NCBI GenBank assembly: GCA_963931865.1
Contig: OZ007513.1
Location: forward strand, 9,653,412-9,717,411
Direction: 5' to 3'
DNA length: 64,000 nt
Source: Axinella damicornis
Lineage: Eukaryota; Porifera; Demospongiae; Axinellida; Axinellidae
Position numbers and translations under genes: made by a program. Each line of letters opens with the position of its first letter. The first letter of the stretch is position 1. The notes beneath the pieces are model-generated. The model ran no database searches and was not told the origin of the DNA. It was given only the letters and a program-made list of their open reading frames with translations. This document shows positions 8,071-19,985 of the stretch, piece after piece.

Positions 8071-10284
8071 ATGCACGCACTGTCCCCCATACCCAGGAGG
8101 AAGGAACCTTGGTACAAGGCTAGTGGCATGCACTGTCCCCCATACCCAGGAGGAAGGAACCTGGGTACAAGGCTAGTGGCACGCACTGACCCCTATACCC
8201 AGGAGAAAGGAACCTGGGTACAAGGCTAGTGGCACACACTGTCCCCCATACCCAGGAGAAAGGAACCTGGGTACAAGGCTAGTGGCACACACTGACCCCC
8301 ATACCCAGGAGGAAGGAACCTGGGTACAAGGCTAGTGGCACGCACTGGCCCCCATACCCAGGAGGAAGGAACCTGGGTACAAGGCTAGTGGCACGCACTG
8401 ACCACCATACCCAGGAGGAAGGAACCTGGGTACAAGGCTAGTGGCTCGTACTGACCCCCATACCCAGGAGGAAGGAACCTGGGTACAAGGCTAGTGGCAC
8501 GCACTGGCCCCCATACCCAGGAGGAAGGAACCTGGGTACAAGGCTAGTGGCACGCACTGACCACCATACCCAGGAGGAAGGAACCTGGGTACAAGGCTAG
8601 TGGCACACACTGTCCCCCATACCCAGGAGGAAGGAACCTGGGTACAAGGCTAGTGGCACGCACTGACACCCATACCCAGGAGGAAGGAACATGGGTACAA
8701 GGCTAGTGGCTCGTACTGACCCCCATACCCAGGAGGAAGGAACCTGGGTACAAGGCTAGTGGCACACACTGACCCCCATACCCAGGAGGAAGGAACCTGG
8801 GTACAAGGCTAGTGGCACGCACTGACCCCCATACCCAGGAGGAAGGAACCTGGGTACCCAAGGCTAGTGGCACGCACTGACCCCCATACCCAGGAGGAAG
8901 GAACCTGGGTACAAGGCTAGTGGCACGCACTGGCCCCCATACCCAGGAGGAAGGAACCTGGGTACAAGGCTAGTGGCACGCACTGTCCCCCATACCCAGG
9001 AGGAAGGAACCTGGGTACAAGGCTAGTGGCACGCACTGACCCCCACACCCAGGAGGAAGGAACCTGGGTACAAGGCTAGTGGCACGCACTGGCCCCCATA
9101 CCCAGGAGGAAGGAACCTGGGTACAAGGCTAGTGGCACGCACTGTCCCCCATACCCAGGAGGAAGGAACCTGGGTACAAGGCTAGTGGCACGCACTGTCC
9201 CCCATACCCAGGAGGAGGGAACCTGGGTACAAGGCTAGTGGCACGCACTGTCCCCCATACCCAGGAGAAAGGAACCTTGGTACAAGGCTAGTGGCACACA
9301 CTGTCCCCCATACCCAGGAGAAAGGAACCTGGGTGCAAGGCTAGTGGCACACACTGTCCCCCATACCCAGGAGAAAGGAACCTGGGTGCAAGGCTAGTGG
9401 CACACACTGTCCCCCATACCCAGGAGGAAGGAACCTGGGTACAAGGCTAGTGGCACACACTGACCCCCATACCCAGGAGGAAGGAACCTGGGACCAAGGC
9501 TAGTGGCACACACTGACCCCCATACCCAGGAGGAAGGAACCTTGGTACAAGGCTGGTGGCACGCACTGACCCCCATACCCAGGAGGAAGGAACCTGGGTA
9601 CAAGGCTGGTGGCACACACTGACCCCCATACCCAGGAGGAAGGAACCTTGGTACAAGGCTGGTGGCACGCACTGACCCCCATACCCAGGAGGAAGGAACC
9701 TGGGTACAAGGCTGGTGGCACGCACTGACCCCCATACCCAGGAGGAAGTAACCTGGTTACAAGGCTAGTGGCATGCACTGACCCCCACACCCAGGAGGAA
9801 GGAACCTTGGTACAAGGCTAGTGGCACGCACTGTCCCCCATACCCAGGAGGAAGGAACCTGGGTACAAGGCTAGTGGCACACACTGACCCCCATACCCAG
9901 GAGGAAGGAACCTGGGTACCCAAGTCTAGTGGCACGCACTGACCCCCATACCCAGGAGGAAGGAACCTGGGTACCCAAGGCTAGTGGCACGCACTGACAG
10001 GAGGAAGGAACCTGGGTACAAGGCTAGTGGCACGCACTGTCCCCCATACCCAGGAGGAAGGAACCTGGGTACAAGGCTAGTGGCATGCACTGACCCCCAT
10101 ACCCAGGAGAAAGGAACCTGGGTACAAGGCTAATGGCACGCACTGACCCCCACACCCAGGAGGAAGGAACCTGGGTACAAGGCTAGTGGCACGCACTGAC
10201 CCCCATACCCAGGAGGAAGGAACCTGGGTACAAGGCTAGTGGCACACACTGACCCCCATACCCAGGAGGAAGGAACCTGGGTGC
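8071..10284 (+). repeat. 53-bp satellite array, about 41 copies
   Basis: Tandem units of 53 bases with the core CCCAGGAGGAAGGAACCTGG followed by GTACAAGGCTAGTGGCACGC. Variants include CTGACCCCC, CTGTCCCCC and CTGGCCCCC at one site, and occasional insertions (TACCCAAGG). Because 53 is not a multiple of 3, all minus-strand frames stay open for long stretches; the resulting ORFs are artefacts. Inside each unit CCCAGG and CCTGGG are inverted, followed by a CAAGGCTAG tail, which resembles the ends of the foldback family described at 10756-11123. Confidence 0.97.
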
Positions 10285-10333
10285 TAGTGGTTACATGTAT
10301 ACACTTCAGACAGAATGTGAGATTTAGACCACA

Positions 10334-10531
10334 ATGGGTGAGAGTTTAGGGAGCCTTCCACCCATCATAATTACATTCCTCAAATCCGCTGTCAAATATG
10401 TATTGCATAGCAACCCCGAGATGATGTCACTCCCACAACTCTCCGGCTTAGTATCAAGTATGATGCAGGCCATACGCCTTGTCATTCATGTCCGTGCAGG
10501 TGTGGATGTCTCACTTGAGCATGTGTTTTGA
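10334..10531 (+). CDS. Short unrecognised ORF next to the satellite
   Basis: A 65-codon frame from ATG, helix-rich (PPIIITFLKSAVKYVLHSNP, LVSSMMQAIRLVIHVRAG). After its TGA the same frame continues with protein-like sequence (ESKLNFFKDLARRVHCFKSI), suggesting a coding segment broken by a stop. A GTAAGA donor-like site follows at 10678. It is either a decayed gene fragment or an exon whose frame I misread. No family recognised. Confidence 0.3.
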   Translation: MGESLGSLPPIIITFLKSAVKYVLHSNPEMMSLPQLSGLVSSMMQAIRLVIHVRAGVDVSLEHVF

Positions 10532-10755
10532 GAGCAAGCTCAATTTCTTCAAGGACCTGGCCCGTCGAGTCCACTGTTTCAAGAGCATACCAAAGACCAC
10601 GGCACACCAATGATCCTGTCTTCAATCACATTCTGGTTGTGGTACCTCACTACTCACGGACACTGTGACTGGTCCAGGTAAGATACAGACGTACCTGGAC
10701 AGCATGTGCAAATGCATCGTGTATAGCATCTTTTATGGATCTGGCAAGATTATGG

Positions 10756-11123
10756 TAGCCTCGTTCCCAGTCCCATGCCCAGCTTTTTGTCGCTTGCAGT
10801 GCGATAAAGCGGGGAGGGCCTGGTACATTTCCTCACGTGGGTGGTGTCAGGGGTTAGAAGATGGTAGAAAGATGGTAGAAAGACCTAATTGAACGTGGGC
10901 GTACTGGGTCTCATAACAGCAAGAAGAGTGAAGGTACCAGGTAACATACCCACCTGGCGTCGAACATGTACATGTAGATGCATGGTTGAATAGCAAAATG
11001 TAGCGTCCTCGTTCTGCCATTTGTTGATTACGTCATGCTCACATGAGGAAATTGTACCGGCCCTCCCTGCTTTTCCATACTGCAAGCGATGAAAAGCTGG
11101 GCGTGGGACTGGGAACGAGGCTA
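10756..11123. mobile_element. Foldback/MITE, TAGCCTCGTTCCCAG family (368 bp)
   Basis: Long terminal inverted repeats of about 85 bases start TAGCCTCGTTCCCAGTCCCA and end with its complement. The flanks AGATTATGG and AGATTTTAG form an imperfect 9-bp target duplication. Long TIRs plus 9-bp duplications are typical of Mutator-like elements, so this is probably a non-autonomous MULE derivative. It is the most abundant mobile family of the window. Confidence 0.85.
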
Positions 11124-12497
11124 AGATTTTAGTACAGTTCCAATTTGAGAATTGCCTTTCCTGACCCTACGGTGACCATGACAAGCACTGTATCAAACAC
11201 TTCACAATGTCATCATATGGAGTGTGGTTCAGCATGCATAAGTATTTCAGCATACGTAAATAATTAAAATTAGGAAAGAACTTTCATGTTTACAGGCTTC
11301 CACTGGGTGTTCAAGTAGGTTGAACCCCTCGTACAATATTCACCATTCAACTGTGTATGTTCCAAGTAAGATTGATCCCTCCCATTCAGACTTTAACACT
11401 CCCGGATGTAGCTGGATATATCCGGCATGAGACTTCCATCTTGTGATGTCATGTCTGACAAATATTCTTGGAACTTAGGTTCTGCATGAGCAGAAAGGGC
11501 TCGTTAGAGGGAGGTGGGTGGTACAAACGCAATGGCCGTGTCTGGGCTTGGCCTTGAAAAGCCTGTGGTTGGAACCAGTGTGCCATCCATCTCCTCCTTC
11601 GCACAAATGAGCTCAGAAAACAGTCCTTTCGCGTTGGAGGGACCCTCATTTCCGGCAGTGACACTTTTCCCCCAGTCTAGACAGGCAATGAGTCTAGACA
11701 GGCAGTGTATGGCTGAGAGCTGTAACTATTGAATGCCCCTTGATGGGTGGGTGTGGTAGAGTCACAGATGTGTACGGGATGGCTGCATGGGCATGTGTGT
11801 GAAGTTTGGGAGCTAAAAGGCAGAGAGAACTGGAAATAAGGTGCATCTATAGGCTAAAGAGACCTCCAGTGAAAAATAAGTAACTTGAACACCCCGGGAA
11901 GCCCCATTGGTCTCTGGCTGCACCCTCAGCCAATTAACTCAGCCCTTGGTTCCCAGGGCGTTTAGGTCACAGAGAACACAAGTCATTGGGAGTGTGTGTG
12001 ATATGTATAGGATATAGCAATTACATGAGGCCAGTTGTCTGGATCAGACGACATTGCTGTAACTAGCTAACTGAAGTTGTAGATTGACTGAGAGCCCTGT
12101 GATCATCTCGGCTTGGTGTAGCTAGTTGAACTGTCCAGGGCAATGACAGTCGGTCACCTGTCCACTAGTAGTCAATCGCTCCATATGCATATGTAGTGAC
12201 CCTCTGACGTTGTGCTATAATTATATTCAGTTGGAATACGGCAGTTGTGCTAAGTACGTAGTACTATAACACAGTGTGTCAGATATGTTGCATAACATTG
12301 CATAACTCTTCTTATTTCACAGATTATGAAATACTGGGAACTGCAGTACCTATAAAGCCACATGGAGTTGCAGCCATCGACGGGAGACAGTAGTGATCTC
12401 ATTTATGACATGCATAACATTGTAGTGCTTCCCTAGTCGTTACCATGCCTACAAAGTCAGTCATGCATGATACTTCCCCTACATTTTTTTGCTGATC
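11124..12497. other. No gene seen
   Basis: Unique-looking non-coding sequence. Frames at 11449-11732 have no family motif or splice context. Confidence 0.5.
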
Positions 12498-12600
12498 TGG
12501 CCTCGTTCCCAGTCCCGTGCCCAGCTTTTCGTCACTTGCAGTACGGTACTGCAAGGAACGAAAAGCTGCATGGGCGTGCGTGGGACTGGGAATGAGGCTA
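12498..12600. mobile_element. Short foldback copy of the TAGCCTCG family
   Basis: About 103 bases consisting almost only of two inverted arms, with the internal region lost. The first bases are mutated (TGGCC instead of TAGCC). Confidence 0.75.
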
Positions 12601-12840
12601 CATGTGATCCACTTTTGTCTGTACACGAACCTATCATAATTGGTTGTTTGAATAATATTTGTTTGCCTCATGACACCATGCAATTGCAAAATTAATGTGG
12701 AAAAAGCATAATCTCTACTAGGAATTATGATAATTGGCATGCTTCAGCATAGGGGAATAATGCAGGAATACAATCATGTTATCAAATTAAAGGGAAATAT
12801 TTGGCACAGCATGAAGCACCTGATGAGGCCAGAATGTGTG

Positions 12841-12983
12841 AAAGTATGTACTTTGTACAGTTGCAGTACTAGTGTGAAGAACCTGGGCCTGCGTGTGCTG
12901 CCTGCATGGCGTGGCAACAAACTCATTGAGCCAGCTGTCATTGAAAGGGATTCAGGGGGAAAAAAAGCATGCACTTTATTGTA
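12841..12983 (+). CDS. Possible exon fragment
   Basis: After a TTGCAG acceptor-like site the frame reads TSVKNLGLRVLPAWRGNKLI and continues about 20 codons to a TAG. The composition is protein-like, but there is no partner exon and no recognised family. Weak evidence. Confidence 0.2.
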
Positions 12984-13794
12984 GGCACAGTAGGCTATTT
13001 ATAGCTAGCTAATCCCCTGACTTAATTAAACATTCCACATAATTATAATTACATTCAGCATTACAAGTAGGGAATTCCCCAGATCTGCCTCAAGGCCTTG
13101 TAGTTGTATGTTTACAATAACTTAGGTAACCGTCATGCAGGTTTCACATTTACATAGCTGGAATGTAATATTATGGCAAGCAAATTAAGCACAACTGTAT
13201 GACCACATAGTGTGGCAAGGCCGTTGTACTGTATATAAAGCTGCTTCACTCCAGCTTTCCATTTGCAACACTATATTCCTTGTGCACGAGTATACGTATA
13301 CTACTGTGCACAAATGAAACTGGGGCCCAGATGAGAGTTACACCGACATTGTGGTATAGTTTGCATCCCAGGTCACATCAAACACTATATACTGGAAGAT
13401 GCATGGTGAGCTCTAGTGTCTCTTGGAATCACAGTGGAGTATCGCAGCTCTAGGCAATGGACTTGCTACAACTCTTCTGTTAGAACTTTTCATGAACAGG
13501 GACAGGGTGAGCAAGAGTGCATGCAACAGCTACCTGAAATTCAATGTCATCACATCATGTTAGGCCCTTTCATGCTCATTACACATGCAGAAGAACTTCA
13601 TTGTGGGAGGGGTCATCCAGAGGTACCCTTGTTCCCAGGCTCCTCCCTGCGCATAGTAAGGATCTATAGCTGGGAGCCTGGGAATGAGGTTACCAAGGAG
13701 GTGCATCAGAAAGCTGTGAATTAAGCATATTATATGTATTATACTCCACACTCATGTATACACAAAACTATTTATGGTGAACACAGTCATGCAT

Positions 13795-14045
13795 TATGTA
13801 GTAAGAGAATGAATACACTCGTGCACGAGTGTGTGTGTGTGTGGTGAGTGCGTGCGTGCATGTAACATAGTCCATCTCATATATACAAAACAACGATCTC
13901 TGGTGAACTGGTGAACACATGTAATGAGAGAATGAAGGCACTTGTGCAACAGTGCGTGTCAGTGTGTGTGTGTGTGTACAATCTCTGGTGAACTGGTGAA
14001 CTGGTGAACACCTGTAATGAGAGAATGAAGGCACTCATGCAACAG
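13795..14045 (+). repeat. Minisatellite of about 110 bp, two to three copies
   Basis: Units share AATGAGAGAATGAAGGCACT, a GT-rich stretch and ATCTCTGGTGAACTGGTGAAC; the last element is itself tandemly triplicated at 13986-14010. It lies directly 5-prime of the exon ending at 14452. Confidence 0.8.
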
Positions 14046-14114
14046 TGTCTGAATTGGCCTGTCATAACAATTGGTGGGGTGTGTCCAGTGCCAATGCATC
14101 CTTCTGTAACCAAG

Positions 14115-14865
14115 GACTAATTCCTAAGGCCCTTGAGGTTGAAATGAATAAGTCCGGCAACAGAAAGATTATTTCTCTCACTGACGATACCAACAAGGAA
14201 TATCAGCCCAGTGGAGATACGAACAAGGAGGATGACAAACACAACCTCCTTCAAATCCTATTCCTGCTTGGAGTAGGAGATTCATTTTACCATGAGATGA
14301 GCATGGTTCACCCTGAATTACCCCGCTCTTACCGCATCAAGGAAGCACTGAGGGACCTTGACAAATCCATTTCCCTCAGACGAATTTCACAGCCATTCAA
14401 AGGTGCATATTGTCCTTTCTTGGATACACTGACTGCTGAATTAACAACACAGGTGAGCACAACTCTGAAAAGAATAGAAGTATACATGTATAAGGTAGAT
14501 TTTACCAATGTTGTGTACTGAAAGTAAACAACAATTTCATTTCCATGTGTAACATGCAGATCAAGAACCATCCAGAATCTTTCCCTGGTGATAAACTGAT
14601 ACTAATTAAGTTGAGTGGTGATGGAGCAAGATTCTCAAGAACTTCAAATTTCATACTGCTCTCGTTTTCAATACTGAACAAACAATCAGAAGTATTATGT
14701 GGCAGTGGTAAGTTTGAATTGCTGAGTTTTACATGTTGTAACATACGTACTTCCATAACAGGTTATTCATTACACACCAGGAAATCACACAGTTGGAATT
14801 GTACAGGGACAAGATAGTTACGCTTTGATTAGAGAAGCATTCCGCTCAAGTATATTAGGGACAGG
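14115..14865 (+). CDS. Three-exon gene fragment, transposon-associated-type protein
   Basis: Exon 1 (to 14452) ends ACACAG|GTGAGC. Exon 2 is 14560-14707 (GTAAGT donor). Exon 3 is 14781-14865 (GTAAAT donor). Phases agree across both junctions, which supports the model. The protein includes LLQILFLLGVGDSFYHEMSM, ALRDLDKSISLRRISQPFKG, IKLSGDGARFSRTSNFILLS and, across the exon 2/3 junction, CGSGNHTVGIVQGQDSYALI. The IKLSGDGAR...SF...GNHT...G pattern reminds me of a large family of uncharacterised, probably transposon-derived proteins in sponges and cnidarians; that is recollection, not a search. The downstream part of such proteins is absent, so this is a 5-prime fragment. The exon 1 start is uncertain (an acceptor near 14114, or ATG at 14141). 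Confidence 0.55.
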
Positions 14866-15743
14866 GTAAATGTTTTTCAGACATGATATTTGCACAGCTT
14901 TGCTTACACAGGTATTTGAAGGTGAAAGTGGGAGTAGAACAAGTGAAACTTGGTACCATTGGAAAGCTCATGAAATGGTGTAAACAATAAATATGATTAT
15001 GACGTCATTGAATGGAGGTGTTACTTCCTGTTTACATTCAAATAGCTTTCTTGATTGTCCTATTTTCTTGCCATTATGCTGTACAGTGTGAAGATTGATA
15101 TAGGTGTCTAACAGTTGTTATCAACAGCTTGTTTGTCTATGTAAATGGTTCAGTCCTGGAAAATGTTAACTGGTTAATGCTTGGTATTTTATAACAGCTT
15201 TTGTACAACCGTTACAATAAAATAAGCATGTTTTGACCATAAATTAGCTGTCTACTGCGTTGTAACAAAATTTCCAAGACAGATCCTACCTGAGGTGACC
15301 GGGCAGACTGTGGCTGGGTAGGTCAGACCAGTTAAGGACGCGCAAACTGTATAGCATAACGGATCACTTTCCGGTGCTCAGTACGTACTCCATTGTGAGC
15401 ATACTGATTACTATTTCCAGATATTAAGAGCGGATTTTCCCGGGCAGCTGCGAGACCAGCTGCCGAGTCCATGCATGCAGTGCGTACGATCGATCAATGC
15501 TATTCATATAACTCCTCAATCAGAGTGCGTACGATCGATCAATGCTATTCAGTATTCATCTCTTGTTTTCTGGTGAGTGCAATTGAATTATGTTGTTGAT
15601 ATAACTCTTCAATCAGAGTGCTTACAAGTAAACAAAGTAGTCTCCAGTAGATCAGCACGATAATGGTACCAGATCAGCATAGTTCCAGATCCTGCACGAC
15701 AGATGAGAAGAAATCACTTATTCAGGATGCATAATGTACATGC
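14866..15743. other. Non-coding, one short direct repeat
   Basis: GTGCGTACGATCGATCAATG with CTATTCA occurs at 15480-15507 and 15526-15552; otherwise nothing recognised. Confidence 0.5.
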
Positions 15744-16068
15744 TATGGGGACACTATAACAGTGGACCCGAGGACCCGGGGATCCAAGGAACTTCAGCTG
15801 TTACAGGAGACAGAAATACAAGCAAGCAATCTGTGCTTATGTAAAAGCCCAAACTCACGGTTATGTGGTAACCTTGAGTATGCAAGTCAGCTTTGCACAA
15901 CCGGATTAACACTTAGCCTCGTTCCCAGGCCGTAATCCTGGCAACTGGCAACCAGGCTAGATTAATACAGTTATAATAATAGCTAGGTGCATTTCTTTCC
16001 CCGTAGCAGCTGAAAATCCTGGGGTCCTCGGGTCCCCAGTCCCGAGTCCATTGTTTATAGTGTCCCCA
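15744..16068. mobile_element. Inverted-repeat element, GGGGACACTATA ends
   Basis: The left end TGGGGACACTATAACAGTGG continues with ACCCGAGGACCC. The right end is its imperfect complement (GGGTCCTCGGGTCCCC, then ATAGTGTCCCCA). GCTA occurs outside both ends. The interior includes a decayed TAGCCTCGTTCCCAGGC copy near 15916. No coding frame. Confidence 0.65.
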
Positions 16069-16121
16069 CGCTATAGTAACTGTTCAGCCATGCAAACTAT
16101 TAAATCTTTCTCAGGATCAAC

Positions 16122-16740
16122 ATGTCAGAAATCATCAACTGCGCCTACGCACGAGGGGTTGTCTACGAACTGACAAAACTACAATCCCCCAAAAACTTTT
16201 CGCAACTCACAAAGGAGCAACGAGAGTTTCGCCGCACTGAATTTTCCAAAAAAAAGTACGCAGGCAATATAGTAGCCAAGCCAACATACTTTGACAAGAG
16301 CTGCCTGCGACTACTATCTAGGAAATGGAACCCGGCTTCGGCAAAGCTGGAGTACATGGCTAAATTCAACACCGTAGCGCCGACACAGCTACACTTCAGA
16401 TCAGGCTAAAGTACCAGAACGGAACCACTTTTCCAAAAAGCGAGTACCGCTTTTTCACCCTGCAACTGAGCAGTTGAAATTAGCAACAGAGGCATTGCCA
16501 CCTACGAAAAAGGCAAAGAGGGAGGTGCTTAAAGATTTTGTCAACACAGCCAACAAAATCTGGGAAAATGTGGAACCAGATACCAGCCTCCCTCAGGCTA
16601 TAGCATCATATGTTCCAAACACTGGCATCATTCTGAGACCTTCACCAGCAGAAGTGAAGCGGAAACAGCGTGAAGTGCTGAAAAAATGCACGAAGCACGT
16701 AGCCAGCATTTATCACCAGAGAGACACAGACATGGTCCTC
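16122..16740 (+). pseudogene. Frameshifted hypothetical protein
   Basis: A frame from ATG 16122 gives 95 codons (LTKEQREFRRTEFSKKKYAG, LRLLSRKWNPASAKLEYMAK) and stops at 16409. Protein-like sequence resumes in another frame from about 16393 (VPERNHFSKKRVPLFHPATE, LPPTKKAKREVLKDFVNTAN, LRPSPAEVKRKQREVL), ending at 16740. One indel near 16390 separates the halves. It is basic and helical, with a nuclear-localisation-like KKAKRE. A further open stretch at 16975-17122 (PPTPAEVRLGIAREDIVQLQ) may be a later part of the same gene. I cannot assign a family; a transposon accessory or transposase N-terminus is possible. Confidence 0.4.
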
Positions 16741-17472
16741 TAAAACAGGCTAGCTCTGTCCACTCAAGACAAGCTTCGATGGAGCAGTCTTTTGAAACCC
16801 GTGAAAATGCTCTACAGCGAACTTCAGGTTTAACACTCCTGCTTAAATATAGGTGCTGGTATTGTGCTTGTGATTTTGCATCTATTGCCATGGCCATAAT
16901 ACTGCACATACGCAAGATCCTGGAAGACAGAAGCTATCCTGTGTGGTCTTGCACTGTTTGGTGCGCATGATACACACCTTATGAACATCCAGACTATGTG
17001 AAACCTCCAACACCAGCTGAAGTCAGGCTAGGCATAGCAAGGGAAGACATTGTACAGCTACAGGCAAATGTGTTTCACCTTGAAGAGGAAGTAACACCAC
17101 TCTCATTTCAGCATTCTTCCTAAAGCACTATTCAACACATTCATATGGACTTGGGTAATGTTCTCGCATTTTCGTGTACACTACGGTCCACCCTAGATAT
17201 AATACACGGCTTTAAGTGTATTAATTATATCTATGCTATGACCACTTCCGAAACCATACTTAAGTACTGAAGCAGGGATTCTTTCTGTTGTCTCGATCTT
17301 GCACTTTTCGCAGACGAATTCGTCCTATATAGTGGTACAGTCCTGGCTCCACAAAAAGGGTACCCTTACCAGCATCCATCCTCCCCAAGCTTTATTCTTG
17401 GGAAGACCTCACAGTGGATTTTATCAAGAAATGAGGGACAGGCTTCGGTTTTCCCGAGGTACAAGGAGAATC

Positions 17473-17568
17473 TAGCCTCGTACCCAGTCCCACGCCCATG
17501 CAGCTTTTCGTCGCTGCTTAGTACTAAGCAGCGACGAAAAGCTGGGCGTGGGACTGGGTACGAGGCTA
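17473..17568. mobile_element. 96-bp foldback with perfect 9-bp duplication
   Basis: Two near-perfect inverted arms of the TAGCCTCG family with no interior. AGGAGAATC is present exactly at 17464-17472 and 17569-17577. This is the cleanest evidence for the 9-bp target duplication of the family. Confidence 0.92.
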
Positions 17569-18497
17569 AGGAGAATCAGTGTATGCAGAATTTAACTCAT
17601 GACAAAGCTCCCACCCCATCAAAGAGAAAGAAGGCTGAGTAATGCCCAGTCGAACCACCGCCGTACCCAAATCCGCGTAGAAATGCAATTTTTATTTGCC
17701 ATCCGGTTATTGCGCAATACCACATTGTGGAAAATTTTCCCACGCACCAGAAGGTGTTTCAGCGTTTATAACTTCCCCGTTGTTGCGTATTAGGCTACCA
17801 AACTTTATATACCATTAGCCGACAAAATTTGCTACGCAACCATCGTTGTTGCGTGTTCTAATTCAAAATAGTCAAGGAGATACAGTACAATGAATATAAA
17901 CATGCAGTATTCTGTTATGCTCTGGAATGCTTTTGCACACTTCCGTTTTTGAGCTCCCCTACGTTTCACACTTGAGTTGCTGCAAGAACTGTACCTGGCA
18001 ATGCAAGAAACCACTTGACATTAACTGTCCCATATTCACATACAACAGGAGGTGAGTTTAAAGAATGCATGCAAATTTCCAATGAATTCAATAGCAAAAT
18101 AGCTAGCGCTAGCTATAAACTGGGTGCACTGTGAACACTTGAATTATAAACTTCAGGTAGAAGAGCATGGCCACCAGGCAATGTGGAGCTGGAGCAAGGA
18201 GAAACCTCGTCTTCTCAAAATTCAATCCCAACAGACCTTGCGGTTCATGTGCGCTATGTGGTAAGACAGACATAATAATATTATACACATTTCCGGAACT
18301 GGAATGCTGAGGAGAAAGCATTTGTTTTCCACCAGAGCTGACAGGTTGTGCTAGTATTAGATGACTCAGAGGCTAAACCGTCACTGCTCAGACCGTAGCT
18401 ATCTTTCAAAGTGGAAGAAATTGGAGCAGGAAGAGGGAGCAAGTACAGGTATATGCGGCATACATCCAAATTGTAAATACAAAGTTAATTGTTCCAG

Positions 18498-19000
18498 CAT
18501 TTGAATCAACTGAGGCCCTCATTTCTGTAAAATCCAGCCCTGAAAACCCATTGGTAGTATGCCAACAGTACTACCTGGAACTGTACCAAAAAGTCCACAC
18601 TTTCAACCGATGTGTATGTTTGCCGCAAAACCCAAATTTGGTCAACCATTTAGTAGGCACAGCCCTGAGGCTGAGACCGTGTCAATGCATCTTGGCATAA
18701 CATCAACTAGTAATTTACTAGTCTCATGCCCAGACGTCCACGCCAACCAGCGGAGAACATCTGGTTCTTCGCTGATTGCGCTAAGAATGCAATTTTATCA
18801 GACAAATTTGAAGATAAATGCTCCATTCTGAACTATTTGCTGTGTAACCGTACCTTCAACGTCGCCTACCCCCCGGTATCGGCTGCTAACAGAAGAGTGG
18901 TGGACCTCTTCGTTTATTCCGGTATTGCCGTAAATCGATGTTTTTCGAACTTTGAGATGGCTGAAAGGTTCTTAGAAGCTACGAAGGGTAGCCTTGTTCC
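18498..19000 (+). pseudogene. Coding-like fragments in shifting frames
   Basis: After a TTCCAG acceptor-like site, 18498-18702 reads FESTEALISVKSSPENPLVV, then YYLELYQKVHTFNRCVCLPQ, before a TAA. A second frame, 18726-18985, reads FFADCAKNAILSDKFEDKCS and YSGIAVNRCFSNFEMAERFL. Both look like protein but do not join in one frame. From 18990 the sequence becomes a fragment resembling the TAGCCTCG repeat. Probably remnants of one unrecognised gene. Confidence 0.3.
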
Positions 19001-19164
19001 CAGGCGCTCGGTAATTGGGGAGAAGAGCGCCTGGTATCCACTGTTTGTGCACGTGCGACTCCCCAGGTTTTTGTGGGGAACTTGGAAACTACTGTTATAC
19101 TAGTCCGTGTTGCACGACAGTACATTACTGAAACACGGGAGTCGTTTACATCTACAAGACACAG

Positions 19165-19309
19165 CTCTGTTGAAGCATCATGAAGAGCAGATATGTGGAC
19201 GGAGATGAGGAGTTCCTGGTTTGCTGGACTGGAAATTTCATGCCATCATGGCAACCAGCAGCTATAATTCAAGAGGACTGTCCTGCTCTAGTGAAACTGT
19301 TTCGTACTG
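19165..19309 (+). CDS. Chromodomain-like exon
   Basis: The frame encodes MKSRYVDGDEEFLVCWTGNF followed by MPSWQPAAIIQ and ends with a GTAAGT donor. It has the chromodomain signature: a charged strand with Y, EFLVxW, a W-x-P segment and a final acidic helix with conserved leucine/phenylalanine. In transposon-rich DNA such exons often belong to integrase C-termini of chromoviruses or to domesticated proteins; nothing else of an integrase is seen nearby. Frames downstream (19313-19709) are inconsistent. It is a short, isolated domain, so its gene context is unknown. Confidence 0.45.
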
Positions 19310-19699
19310 TAAGTGTGTCCTGATGGTAGGGTTAAAAAAGCAAACTCTGTGACTCTGATTTTACCCACAGGAAACCCCACTGACTCGCATTTTGAAATTG
19401 ATGATGCCACCCAGCTCGTCAGAGCTCTCGTGGGACGTACTGAAGCAGTTGCTAGCAGTTGGCTCTATCCAGGCGAAGTGGAAACCGCAACCAAGAATTC
19501 GAGGGAGCATACCATCAAAGTTTCAGAAGGTGGTCACATTCCCAGTGCTACAGTTGCACTGGAATTTTGTGCACGAGATGAATGCTGAAGCAGGGAAGCT
19601 GCCAATACTCCAGACATTGTTGGTAGAGGTGCTCGGGACATATCCCAATCAGGGTTTAATGGTGATCCCCCAGGCAAAAGTCATACATATGGTTGCTGT

Positions 19700-19985
19700 A
19701 ATGGTATAGAAAGACCTAAATGAACGTGGGCATATGTGGGTCTCAACAGCAAGAAGAGCGAAGGTAACGTACCACATGTATCAAGCTAGCAGGGGGCGAC
19801 TATCATATTCACTGAGCGTTGAACGTGTAGATGGTTGAGTAACAAGCAAAACGTAGCATCCTCGTTCTGACAATTTTGCCATTTGTCGATCACGTCATGC
19901 TCACGTGAGGAAATGTACCAGGCCCTCCCCACTTTACAGTACTGCAAGTGACGAAAAGCTGGGCGTGGGACTGGGAACGAGGTTA
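19700..19985. mobile_element. 5-prime truncated copy of the TAGCCTCG element
   Basis: The interior and right TIR match 10870-11123 (AGACCTAA.TGAACGTGGGC, TCACGTGAGGAAATGTACCA, GGGACTGGGAACGAGG); the left TIR is missing. Confidence 0.8.

Noticed and set aside
8071..10284. Direct repeats resembling a CRISPR array, and long minus-strand ORFs of the MGVSACHQPCTQ type
   Set aside because: Units are contiguous 53-bp tandem repeats without unique spacers; open frames arise because 53 is not a multiple of three and the unit lacks stops.
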